Below the pieces are notes generated by a model. The model had not been told where the DNA came from. It saw only the letters and a list, made by a program, of their open reading frames with translations, and did no database searches. From UBA668 sp041918155 (GTDB lineage: Bacteria > Actinomycetota > Acidimicrobiia > Acidimicrobiales > Ilumatobacteraceae): a DNA stretch of 35,531 nucleotides. Of this stretch, positions 17,952-24,778 are shown one piece after another. How positions within the stretch are numbered: position 1 is the first letter of the stretch; the number at the start of each line of letters is the position of its first letter. The stretch lies in contig JAYRWH010000019.1 of the NCBI GenBank assembly GCA_041918155.1, positions 1 to 35,531 on the forward strand, in the 5' to 3' direction. A program made the position numbers and the translations under genes.

Positions 17952-17980
17952 TCCGACACAAGCGGAAGTGGACGTAGCCT
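17952..17980 (+). promoter_or_regulatory. Leaderless promoter of fumarase
   Basis: TAGCCT (17975-17980) lies exactly 6 nt before ATG 17987, which would make the A of ATG the first transcribed base. A weak -35-like TCCGAC occurs at 17952-17957, 17 bp upstream of the -10. No ribosome-binding sequence precedes the ATG. Confidence 0.55.
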
Positions 17981-17986
17981 GAAAAC

Positions 17987-19645
17987 ATGGCTGCCTCCCC
18001 CGAGTTCGAGTTCACCGAGATCTTCCCGCTCGGCCACGACGACACTCCGTACCGCCTCATCTCCACCGACCACGTCCGCACCGTCGACACCCCGCTCGGC
18101 ACCTACTTGCAGGTCGATCCCGAGGCGCTCACGCTCATCACGCAGGAGGCGATGCGCGAGATCGCGCACTTCCTGCGCCCCGGCCACCTGCAGCAGCTGC
18201 GCAACATCCTCGACGACCCTGAGGCCAGCGACAACGACCGCTTCGTCGCGCTCGACCTGCTGAAGAACTCGGCCATCGCCGCCGGTGGCGTGCTGCCGAT
18301 GTGCCAGGACACGGGCACCGCGATCGTGAAGGCGAAGAAGGGTGAGCGGGTCAGCACGGGTGGTGGTGACGAGGAGGCCATCGCCCGCGGCGTGTTCAAC
18401 ACGTACCAGACGAGCAACCTGCGTTACAGCCAGATGGCCCCGCTGAACATGTACGACGAGGTCAACACGGGCAACAACCTGCCGGCCGAGATCAAGATCA
18501 GCGCAGTCGACGGCGACACGTACAAGTTCCTGTTCATGGCCAAGGGCGGTGGCAGCGCGAACAAGAGCTACCTGTTCCAGGAGACCAAGGCGCTGCTCAA
18601 CGAGAAAGCCCTGCTGCCCTGGCTGTTCGAGAAGATGAAGACGCTCGGCACCGCGGCCTGCCCGCCGTACCACCTCGCCGTCGTCATCGGCGGCACGAGC
18701 GCAGAGAGCGCGGTGGAGACCGCCAAGCTGGCCAGCGCCCGCTACCTCGACACCCTGCCCACGCAGGGCAGCAAGCTCGGCCACGCGTTCCGCGACATCG
18801 AGCTGGAACGTAAGGTCCTCACGCTCAGCCAGGACACCGGAATCGGCGCCCAGTTCGGCGGCAAGTACTTCTGCCACGACGTTCGCGTCATCCGCCTCCC
18901 CCGCCACGGGGCGAGCTGCCCGGTGGGCATGGCCGTGTCGTGCAGCGCCGACCGCCAGATGACCGGCAAGATCACCAAGGACGGCATCTTCCTCGAGGCG
19001 CTCGAGCACGACCCGGCCCGGTTCCTGCCCGAGGTGACGCATGACGATCTGGCCGACAGCCAGGTCGTGCAGATCGACCTCAACCGCCCGATGGCCGACA
19101 TCCGCGCCGAGCTCAGCAAGTACCCGGTGAAGACGCGTGTGATGCTCACTGGCCCGCTCGTGGTGGCCCGCGACATCGCCCACGCGAAGATCAAGGAGCG
19201 CCTCGACCGCGGCGAGCCGATGCCGCAGTACCTCAAGGACTTCGCGGTGTACTACGCCGGCCCGGCCAAGACGCCCGAGGGCATGGCCAGCGGCTCGTTC
19301 GGCCCCACCACGGCCGGCCGCATGGACAGCTACGTCAACGAGTTCCAGGCTGCCGGCGGCAGCTTCGTGATGCTCGCCAAGGGCAACCGCAGCAAGGCCG
19401 TTACCGATGCCTGCAAGACCCACGGCGGGTTCTACCTCGGCAGCATCGGCGGCCCTGCCGCCCGGCTCGCGCAGGACTGCATCACCAAGGTGGAGGTGCT
19501 GGAGATGCCTGAGCTGGGCATGGAGGCCGTATGGAAGATCGAGGTGCAGGACTTCCCCGCGTTCGTCATCGTCGACGACAAGGGCAACGACTTCTTCGAC
19601 CTGGTGAACAAGCCCTACGGCGGAACGCCGGTCACGATCAAGTGA
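17987..19645 (+). CDS. fumA: Fumarate hydratase, class I (iron-sulfur)
   Basis: This cytoplasmic TCA-cycle enzyme interconverts fumarate and L-malate. It is the oxygen-sensitive [4Fe-4S] type in one 552-residue chain (FumA/FumB architecture). The cluster cysteines fit the family: Cys106 in LPMCQDTGT, Cys225 in TAACPPYHL, and Cys311 or Cys319 in GASCPVGMAVSCSADR. The C-terminal beta domain contains GPTTAGRMDSYVNEFQ and GSIGGPAARLAQ. Many actinobacteria use the iron-free class II FumC instead, so a class I enzyme is worth noting. The gene stands alone, with no other TCA gene adjacent. The start is supported by a -10 box positioned for a leaderless transcript. Confidence 0.95.
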   Translation: MAASPEFEFTEIFPLGHDDTPYRLISTDHVRTVDTPLGTYLQVDPEALTLITQEAMREIAHFLRPGHLQQLRNILDDPEASDNDRFVALDLLKNSAIAAGGVLPMCQDTGTAIVKAKKGERVSTGGGDEEAIARGVFNTYQTSNLRYSQMAPLNMYDEVNTGNNLPAEIKISAVDGDTYKFLFMAKGGGSANKSYLFQETKALLNEKALLPWLFEKMKTLGTAACPPYHLAVVIGGTSAESAVETAKLASARYLDTLPTQGSKLGHAFRDIELERKVLTLSQDTGIGAQFGGKYFCHDVRVIRLPRHGASCPVGMAVSCSADRQMTGKITKDGIFLEALEHDPARFLPEVTHDDLADSQVVQIDLNRPMADIRAELSKYPVKTRVMLTGPLVVARDIAHAKIKERLDRGEPMPQYLKDFAVYYAGPAKTPEGMASGSFGPTTAGRMDSYVNEFQAAGGSFVMLAKGNRSKAVTDACKTHGGFYLGSIGGPAARLAQDCITKVEVLEMPELGMEAVWKIEVQDFPAFVIVDDKGNDFFDLVNKPYGGTPVTIK

Positions 19646-19710
19646 GCGCAGGTCGACCTAATTGTCGATCAGTTTGGTAGGGAATATGCACGGAGCGTGG
19701 TTGACTACAT

Positions 19711-19747
19711 CCATGCAGGTCATGGGCACAAATACCCTAGGAGGTAT
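19711..19747 (+). promoter_or_regulatory. Promoter with overlapping inverted repeat before the membrane protein gene
   Basis: TTGACT (19711-19716) and TACCCT (19733-19738), 16 bp apart, resemble a housekeeping promoter. An inverted repeat ATACC (19732-19736) / GGTAT (19743-19747) with a 6-nt spacer covers the -10 and likely start site, a plausible repressor position. A GAGGA ribosome site lies ahead of ATG 19790. Confidence 0.5.
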
Positions 19748-19789
19748 CCCCTCCAGCTGCTTGGCTGAGACCGAGCAGCGAGGAATCAC

Positions 19790-20761
19790 ATGAGTGTTCG
19801 AGTCCATCGCTGGACGGCAGTCGTCACATTGGTGATCGGCGCCGGTCTGGCACTTGCACCAGTGGCCTTCAAGATGTTCGATCGAGCGCCACTCGGTGGC
19901 GACATGATCGACGCCTTCGAGCCGTACATGACCCACGAGAAGATCGACACCTTCAACGGGTACATGGACACCATCGACCGTGCCGTCACCGAGGCCGACC
20001 AACTGCGCAACGCCGTCGTTGCCCAGGGCGGCCTCACCGCCGAGGAGTACGACACGACCTATGGCGGGGCGACCAAGCTCACCACCGACTGGGCCGCGAT
20101 CAATGCCGACATGGGCGACCTGCTCACCCGTATGGACAACAACATGGACAACTACCGTGACGTGGCGGCTCTGCCCCCGTTCTGGATGTTCCCGTGGTTC
20201 TTCGTCCTGCCCGGCCTGTTCATCGCCGCCCTGAGCGTGGCGGTGCTCTGGCGGGTGCGCCGCGGCGTACGGCCCAAGGCGCTGCTCGTCGCCCTCACGG
20301 CGATGGGCCTCGGCGTGGTCGCCGCGCCGGCGATCTTCCAGATGTTCACGCGCGCTCCCTCCGGCGGCGCCATGATCGACGACTTCCGCCCGATGATGAC
20401 CCGCCAGCGCGTGCAGGCGGTGCAGGGCTACTTCATCACGCTCGGGGCCGGCGAAGGTCAGTTGCGCGTCGGCGCCGAGCAGGTGTTCACCGATGGTGGC
20501 GGCGACCTGGCTGACTACCCGGCGTTGCAGGAGTTCTCCACCAAGTGGCCCACGATCGTCGGCGACTTCAACCCGATGATCGCCACGATGAGCGACAACA
20601 TCGACAACTTCCAGGCCGTCGACGCGATGCCGTCGTTCCCGCTCTTCCCGTGGTTCTTCGTGATCCCGGGCGCACTCGTCGCCGGCCTCGCCGGCCGCGC
20701 ACTCCGCCGAACCGTTCCCCAAACCCTCCCCCCAACCCAACCGGAGACAGCAACACCATGA
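19790..20761 (+). CDS. Internally duplicated membrane protein of unknown function
   Basis: I do not recognise the family. The 323-residue protein consists of two tandem copies of one unit. Unit 1 is about residues 20-155 and unit 2 about 177-305. Matching landmarks are APVAFKMFDRAPLGGDMID versus APAIFQMFTRAPSGGAMID, DNNMDNY versus SDNIDNF, and FWMFPWFFVLPG versus FPLFPWFFVIPG. Four membrane helices are visible (about 9-27, 133-153, 164-182, 285-301), so each unit is helix, roughly 100-residue extracytoplasmic loop, helix. The loops are acidic and helix-rich. Its stop overlaps the ATG of the lipoprotein gene (ATGA), so the two are translationally coupled and probably act together at the cell envelope. 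Confidence 0.8.
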   Translation: MSVRVHRWTAVVTLVIGAGLALAPVAFKMFDRAPLGGDMIDAFEPYMTHEKIDTFNGYMDTIDRAVTEADQLRNAVVAQGGLTAEEYDTTYGGATKLTTDWAAINADMGDLLTRMDNNMDNYRDVAALPPFWMFPWFFVLPGLFIAALSVAVLWRVRRGVRPKALLVALTAMGLGVVAAPAIFQMFTRAPSGGAMIDDFRPMMTRQRVQAVQGYFITLGAGEGQLRVGAEQVFTDGGGDLADYPALQEFSTKWPTIVGDFNPMIATMSDNIDNFQAVDAMPSFPLFPWFFVIPGALVAGLAGRALRRTVPQTLPPTQPETATP

Positions 20762-21507
20762 GAGCAACCCGATCCACCACCCGCGCGCTCGTCGCGATGT
20801 CGGCCGCGCTCGCCTTCGTCGGCGCCGCATGCAGCGACGACGACAAGGCCACCAGCACGACGCCCACGGCCGCCACCACCACCGCCACCACCGGCGGAAC
20901 CGGCACCACCGCCGCACCCGAGACGACGGCGGCCGCCGCGTTCGAGGGCGAGCTCGTCGGCACGTTCGCGATCACCGCGGGCAGCTGCAGCGCCGCCGCC
21001 AGCGGCGCCAACGGTTCATGGTTCCAGATGGTGATGGCCGACGGCAGCGTCGTCGCCAACGCCGATTCGCTGTGCACCTCGAACCCGACGTACTCGCTGC
21101 TCGACCCGGGCACCGACGGTGGCCTCATCACCGGCGCCTTCCAGGCAGCACCCGATCCGGCCTACGACGCCACCGGTAACGGCCTCGCTGCAGCGATCGC
21201 CAAGCCGGTCAAGTTCTTCGGTGTCGACTTCGCCGCGGCCACCGCCTCCGACGGCACCCAGCCGACGCTCACAGCCAACAAAGGCGAGCTCACCGGCGAT
21301 CTGTCGGCGTTCACCGCCTATTACGGCGGCCAGGCGTTCAACCAGGGCGCCCCGAAGCCCGACGGCAGCGGCAGCGCCCCCACCGGCACGATCGACCCCA
21401 CGACGGGCGCCTTTGTGATCGAGTGGAGCAGCCTCATCTCGGGTGGTGCGTTCGACGGCTTCACCGGCGTGTGGCACCTCCAGGGCACGTTCACCCCGTC
21501 TGCCTGA
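20758..21507 (+). CDS. Secreted lipoprotein of unknown function
   Basis: This 249-residue protein has a lipoprotein signal peptide: MRATRSTTRALVAMSA, hydrophobic stretch, lipobox VGAAC. A low-complexity Thr/Ala/Gly linker follows (about residues 30-62), the usual spacer of actinobacterial lipoproteins. The folded part begins near FEGELVGTFAITAGSCS, has two further cysteines that could pair, and ends with a beta-rich region (GTIDPTTGAFVIEWSSLISG, WHLQGTFTP). The repeated pattern of strands suggests a beta-sandwich or barrel; no family is recognised. Its ATG overlaps the stop of the duplicated membrane protein gene. It is followed by a 16-bp tandem repeat and a strong hairpin. Confidence 0.8.
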   Translation: MRATRSTTRALVAMSAALAFVGAACSDDDKATSTTPTAATTTATTGGTGTTAAPETTAAAAFEGELVGTFAITAGSCSAAASGANGSWFQMVMADGSVVANADSLCTSNPTYSLLDPGTDGGLITGAFQAAPDPAYDATGNGLAAAIAKPVKFFGVDFAAATASDGTQPTLTANKGELTGDLSAFTAYYGGQAFNQGAPKPDGSGSAPTGTIDPTTGAFVIEWSSLISGGAFDGFTGVWHLQGTFTPSA

Positions 21508-21512
21508 CGCCC

Positions 21513-21576
21513 CAGTGATTGGGTAACTCAGTGATTGGGTAACTCAGCGACGTGGTGACTCAGCGACCTGCGCACT
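21513..21576 (+). repeat. Four tandem 16-bp repeats
   Basis: Two identical units CAGTGATTGGGTAACT (21513-21528, 21529-21544) are followed by two diverged units (21545-21560, 21561-21576) that keep CAG-GA at the start and ACT at the end. The array starts 5 bp after the lipoprotein stop codon. The last unit overlaps the left arm of the next hairpin. Confidence 0.8.
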
Positions 21577-21602
21577 CGGCCGCCAGCCCGGTGCGCAGGT
21601 CG
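21564..21602 (+). terminator. Strong hairpin after the lipoprotein gene
   Basis: A perfect 12-bp inverted repeat, CGACCTGCGCAC (21564-21575) and GTGCGCAGGTCG (21591-21602), has a 15-nt loop. TTCGCATT follows, a weak T-containing tail. It probably terminates the membrane protein/lipoprotein transcript and separates it from the EVE gene. Confidence 0.55.
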
Positions 21603-21632
21603 TTCGCATTCCCGGCGCTGCACCGACGGCGG

Positions 21633-21638
21633 TAACCT
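21633..21638 (+). promoter_or_regulatory. Candidate -10 of the EVE gene (leaderless)
   Basis: TAACCT ends 8 nt before GTG 21647, and no ribosome-binding sequence lies between them. This fits a transcript that starts at or next to the start codon. Confidence 0.4.
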
Positions 21639-21646
21639 CGCTCGCC

Positions 21647-22111
21647 GTGACGTCGTACTGGTTGTTCAAGTCCGAGCCCGACGTGTTCGGGTACCCCGAT
21701 CTCGTGCGCAACAAGCGCGAGGGGTGGGATGGCGTTCGGAACTACCAGGCGCGCAATTTCATGCGCGCCATGAAAGTGGGCGACCAGGGCATCTTCTACC
21801 ACTCCAACGCGACGCCGCCCGGCGTGGCCGGCGTGTGCAAGGTGGTGAAGACCGCCGAGCCCGACCCCACCCAGTTCGACCCCAACAGCAAGTACTACGA
21901 CCCGGCCTCCAAGCCCGACGACCCGCGCTGGGACTGGGTGACGGTCGCGCCGGTGAAGAAGCTGGCATTCGTCCCCCTCGACGAGCTGAAGGCGATCCCC
22001 GAGCTGGCCGAGTGCCGCCTGCTGGCCAGGGGCAACCGCTTGTCGGTGATGCCGCTCACTCCCGACGAATTTGCGGCGATCGTCGGCGCGGCGACCCGCC
22101 GGAAGGGCTGA
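21647..22111 (+). CDS. EVE domain-containing protein
   Basis: This 154-residue single-domain protein of the EVE (PUA-like) superfamily opens with the signature MTSYWLFKSEPDVFGYPDLV. It continues with WDGVRNYQARNFMRAMKVGDQGIFYHSN and the ARGNRLSVMPLTPDEF end region. The EVE fold is thought to read modified bases in DNA or RNA; eukaryotic thymocyte nuclear protein 1 is a relative. The modification recognised here is unknown. The gene overlaps the convergent uracil-DNA glycosylase gene by 56 bp at their 3' ends, so two DNA-base-related proteins are tightly packed. The start is GTG 21647. Confidence 0.92.
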   Translation: MTSYWLFKSEPDVFGYPDLVRNKREGWDGVRNYQARNFMRAMKVGDQGIFYHSNATPPGVAGVCKVVKTAEPDPTQFDPNSKYYDPASKPDDPRWDWVTVAPVKKLAFVPLDELKAIPELAECRLLARGNRLSVMPLTPDEFAAIVGAATRRKG

Positions 22112-22772
22112 ACCCGGAAAGCTCCACGGCGCGTGTGAACACCGCGTCGAGCATCGGCTCGGTGAGCCGCCCGGTGAACGTGTTCTGCTGGCTCGGGTGG
22201 TACGAACACAACAGGGTGCGACCGTCCGACGTCGCCGCCTCCACCCCGTGGCCGAACCTCGGCCGGGGGCGCACGCCGAACTCGCCGCACGCCGCTTCGT
22301 AGGCGAACCCGCCAAGGCACACGATCACGCTCACGTCGGCGAGCAGGACGATCTCACGTTGAAGGAAGGAGCGGCAGGCATCGCGCTCGTCGGGCAGGGG
22401 CTTGTTGTCCGGCGGCGCGCACTTCACCGCCGCTGCGACCCACGCTCCGCTCAGCGCGAGGCCGTCATCGGCACGCACGGAGGTCGGCTGGTTGGCCAGA
22501 CCGGCCCGGTGCATGGCCCGGTACAGCCAGTCGCCCGAGCGGTCGCCGGTGAACACCCGGCCCGTGCGGTTGGCGCCGTGGGCGGCCGGAGCCAGCCCGA
22601 GCACGAGCATTCGCGCGGCCGGGTCCCCGAACCCGGGCACGCCGCGGCCCCAGTACGTCTGGTCGCGGTAGGCGGCCCGCTTCTCCACGGCCACGTGCTC
22701 GCGCCAGGCCACCAGCCGAGGACAGCGACGGCAGCCACACACATCCTCGTGCAACCGGGCGAGCGAATCCAC
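22056..22772 (-). CDS. Uracil-DNA glycosylase, family 5 (UdgB type)
   Basis: This base-excision repair enzyme removes uracil (and often hypoxanthine) from DNA. From GTG 22772 it has 238 residues. Motif A is GLAPAAHGANRTGRVFTGD, which lacks the usual catalytic Asp of family 1 and is typical of family 5. Motif B is SYHPSQQNTFTGRL. Four cysteines for the [4Fe-4S] cluster appear in CGCRRCPRL and VKCAPPDNKPLPDERDAC. GTG 22772 is chosen because TACTGT (22785-22780) sits 7 nt upstream as a leaderless -10. ATG 22802 is an alternative that would overlap the start codon of the divergent phosphatase gene. The 3' end overlaps the EVE gene. Confidence 0.9.
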   Translation of the reverse strand: MDSLARLHEDVCGCRRCPRLVAWREHVAVEKRAAYRDQTYWGRGVPGFGDPAARMLVLGLAPAAHGANRTGRVFTGDRSGDWLYRAMHRAGLANQPTSVRADDGLALSGAWVAAAVKCAPPDNKPLPDERDACRSFLQREIVLLADVSVIVCLGGFAYEAACGEFGVRPRPRFGHGVEAATSDGRTLLCSYHPSQQNTFTGRLTEPMLDAVFTRAVELSGFSPSGGSPRRRSPQIRRE

Positions 22773-22779
22773 GGCAGGC

Positions 22780-22789
22780 ACAGTAGGTT
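22780..22789. promoter_or_regulatory. Overlapping divergent -10 boxes
   Basis: TACTGT on the minus strand (22785-22780) and TAGGTT on the plus strand (22784-22789) share two base pairs. One serves the glycosylase (GTG 22772), the other the phosphatase (ATG 22801). Polymerase could hardly occupy both at once. Confidence 0.35.
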
Positions 22790-22800
22790 TCCCCGTTGCC

Positions 22801-23451
22801 ATGGCGCGAACGAAAGCTCCCCACACTCCCCCCACCCTCGTGCTGCTCGTGCGCCACGGGCAGACGCCGACGACGGGGAAGCTGCTGCCCGGGAGGGCGC
22901 CGGGCCTGCACCTCGCCGACACCGGCCGTCAGCAGGCCGAGCGCGCCGCGGAGCGCATCGCCCAGCTGTCCAAGGTGGATGCAATCTACGCCTCCCCACT
23001 CGAACGTGCACGCGAGACCGCGGCACCCATCGCGGTGACCCGGGGCATGAAGGTGAAGATCGACAAGGGCTTGCTCGAGTGCGACTTCGGCGACTGGACC
23101 GGTGCCGAGCTCAAGTCACTGATGAAGCTGCCCGAGTGGGGAACCGTGCAGCGCGCCCCGAGCACGTTCACATTTCCTGGTGGGGAGAGCTTCACCGCCA
23201 TGCAGAACCGGATCGTCGGCGCGATCGACCGGCTCCGCGCCGCGCACCCCGGCGGCGTCATCGTGTGCGTCTCCCACGCCGACCCGATCAAGGCCGCCGT
23301 CGCCCACGCGATGGGCACCCACATCGATCTGTTCCAACGCATCGTCATCAGTACGTGCTCGGTCACGGCGATCGCCTACGGGGCCGGCGCTCCGGTGGTG
23401 CTCACCGTCAACTCCACCGGCGGGTCGCTGGCCGAACTGCGGCCGTCATGA
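22801..23451 (+). CDS. Histidine phosphatase family protein, MSMEG_4193-like
   Basis: This phosphoglycerate-mutase-like phosphatase has 216 residues. The catalytic RHG motif is LLVRHGQTP with His19. Supporting residues are in YASPLERARETA (Arg), the acid in LLECDFGDWTG, and the second histidine in CVSHADPIKAAV. The sequence and context match the MSMEG_4193-type putative phosphomutase group (TIGR03848), whose substrate is unknown. It is followed after 25 bp by the DUF3090 gene and then by the SCO1664-type gene, a trio conserved in actinobacteria and often near mshC. The start ATG has no strong ribosome site; a -10-like TAGGTT lies at 22784-22789. Confidence 0.9.
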   Translation: MARTKAPHTPPTLVLLVRHGQTPTTGKLLPGRAPGLHLADTGRQQAERAAERIAQLSKVDAIYASPLERARETAAPIAVTRGMKVKIDKGLLECDFGDWTGAELKSLMKLPEWGTVQRAPSTFTFPGGESFTAMQNRIVGAIDRLRAAHPGGVIVCVSHADPIKAAVAHAMGTHIDLFQRIVISTCSVTAIAYGAGAPVVLTVNSTGGSLAELRPS

Positions 23452-23476
23452 TTCGGCGATCCGTGCAGGCCGGCCG

Positions 23477-23989
23477 ATGAGCATCCACCACGACTTCGAT
23501 GTAGTGGACGCGTTCACCGCCGGGGCCATCGGCCGCCCGGGCGAGCGCACGTTCTACGTGCAGGCCCGACGCGGCACGACGCGGATCACGGTGAAGTGCG
23601 AGAAGCAGCAGGTCGCGGCGATCACAGAGCACCTCGGGCGGCTGCTCAACGACTTGCCCGCACCCACCGAACGCCCCATCGACAACGCCATGCAACTCGT
23701 CGAGCCACTCGACGCGGCGTTCGTGCTCGGTCCGGTGGGCCTCGGTTACGACCGCGTCGCGGATCGCCTGCTCGTGCAGCTCGAGGAAGTCATCACCGTC
23801 GATGAAGAGGGCGACATGGTCGATGATGATGACAGCGAACGCGGTCAGGTGCGGGTGTATCTCACCCGCCACCAGGCGCACGCGTTCTGCCAGCACGCTG
23901 CAGTCGTGGTGGCCGCCGGCCGTCCCCCGTGCCGCTGGTGTGCGCGCCCGCTCGACCCGGATGGGCATCTCTGCCCACGGATGAACTGA
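23477..23989 (+). CDS. DUF3090 family protein (TIGR03847)
   Basis: This 170-residue conserved actinobacterial protein of unknown function starts MSIHHDFDVVDAFTAGAIG. The body contains RTFYVQARRGTTRITVKCEKQQV and QAHAFCQHAAVVVAAGRP. The C-terminus carries a small zinc-ribbon-like motif, CRWCARPLDPDGHLC. It lies between the MSMEG_4193-type phosphatase and SCO1664-type genes (25 bp and 3 bp gaps), the canonical order. ATG 23477 is chosen because similarity begins there; the frame upstream is antisense-like and overlaps the phosphatase gene. Confidence 0.92.
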   Translation: MSIHHDFDVVDAFTAGAIGRPGERTFYVQARRGTTRITVKCEKQQVAAITEHLGRLLNDLPAPTERPIDNAMQLVEPLDAAFVLGPVGLGYDRVADRLLVQLEEVITVDEEGDMVDDDDSERGQVRVYLTRHQAHAFCQHAAVVVAAGRPPCRWCARPLDPDGHLCPRMN

Positions 23990-23992
23990 GCA

Positions 23993-24700
23993 ATGGACCG
24001 CGCCGACGACATCCTGCGCCTGCTCGAGGGGGCCGAGATCGAGATCGAGGGGCGCATGCCCTGGAGCAGCAACGCAACGTTTCGGGTCGCGCTGATGGTC
24101 GATCGGGTCGAGCGGGGCAAGGCGATCTACAAGCCGCTGCGCGGCGAGCGCCCGCTGTGGGATTTCGAGCCCGGCCTGCATCGTCGCGAGGTGGCCGCGT
24201 ACCGGCTCTCGGCGGCGATGGGCCTGCACCTCGTGCCCCCCACCGTGCTGCGCGACGGCCCGCTCGGCGAAGGCAGTGTGCAGTGGTACGTCGACGCCAA
24301 CCACGAGGAGCACTACTTCACGATCTACGAGGGTCGCGCCGACCTCCACGACCGGCTGCGCGATTTCGCCGTGTTCGATGTCGTCGCCAACAACACCGAC
24401 CGCAAGAGCGGCCATGTGCTCATCGATCCAGACGATGAACTGTGGGGCATCGACCACGGCCTGTGCTTCGCCGCCGACTTCAGGCTGCGCACCGTCGTGT
24501 GGGAGTTCGCGGGCGAGACGGTCGGCGCGCGCCATATCGCCGTGCTGCAGGAGATAGCCGCACGGGTTCCGGCCGAAGTCGCGGATCTGCTCGCGCCTGA
24601 CGAGGTCGCGGCGATCGCCGACCGAGCGGCCGAACTCGCGCACGGTGGTCGGCTGCCCACCGATCCGAGCGGACGCCGCTACCCGTGGCCGCTGGTCTGA
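23993..24700 (+). CDS. SCO1664-family protein (PI3/4-kinase-like, TIGR03843)
   Basis: This 235-residue protein belongs to a conserved actinobacterial family with distant similarity to phosphatidylinositol-kinase/HipA-type folds. A Lys-containing strand KAIYKPLRGERPLWDFEPGL resembles the ATP-lysine region. DVVANNTDRKSGHVLI and WGIDHGLCF resemble the catalytic-loop Asn/Asp and the metal-binding Asp. The reaction is unknown. It follows the DUF3090 gene by 3 bp, so it ends a three-gene operon. In many actinobacteria this trio is close to mshC of mycothiol synthesis; mshC is not in this window. Confidence 0.92.
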   Translation: MDRADDILRLLEGAEIEIEGRMPWSSNATFRVALMVDRVERGKAIYKPLRGERPLWDFEPGLHRREVAAYRLSAAMGLHLVPPTVLRDGPLGEGSVQWYVDANHEEHYFTIYEGRADLHDRLRDFAVFDVVANNTDRKSGHVLIDPDDELWGIDHGLCFAADFRLRTVVWEFAGETVGARHIAVLQEIAARVPAEVADLLAPDEVAAIADRAAELAHGGRLPTDPSGRRYPWPLV

Positions 24701-24756
24701 TCGACTGTTCAGATCTGAGCAGCGGTGGTCAATGTAGGGGCATGATCGACCGAGGA

Positions 24757-24772
24757 GCTGACACGAGTCAGC
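24757..24772 (-). terminator. Short hairpin downstream of etfA
   Basis: GCTGAC (24757-24762) and GTCAGC (24767-24772) form a perfect 6-bp stem with a 4-nt loop. It lies 6 bp past the etfA stop, between convergent genes. The 78-bp gap shows nothing else. Confidence 0.4.
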
Positions 24773-24778
24773 GCGGCG

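Noticed and set aside
17885..19423. Long minus-strand open frame opposite fumarase
   Set aside because: The fumarase frame carries all cluster cysteines and conserved motifs; the antisense frame is a composition shadow.
21513..21576. CRISPR array
   Set aside because: The 16-bp units are directly adjacent without spacers, and no cas gene is in the window.
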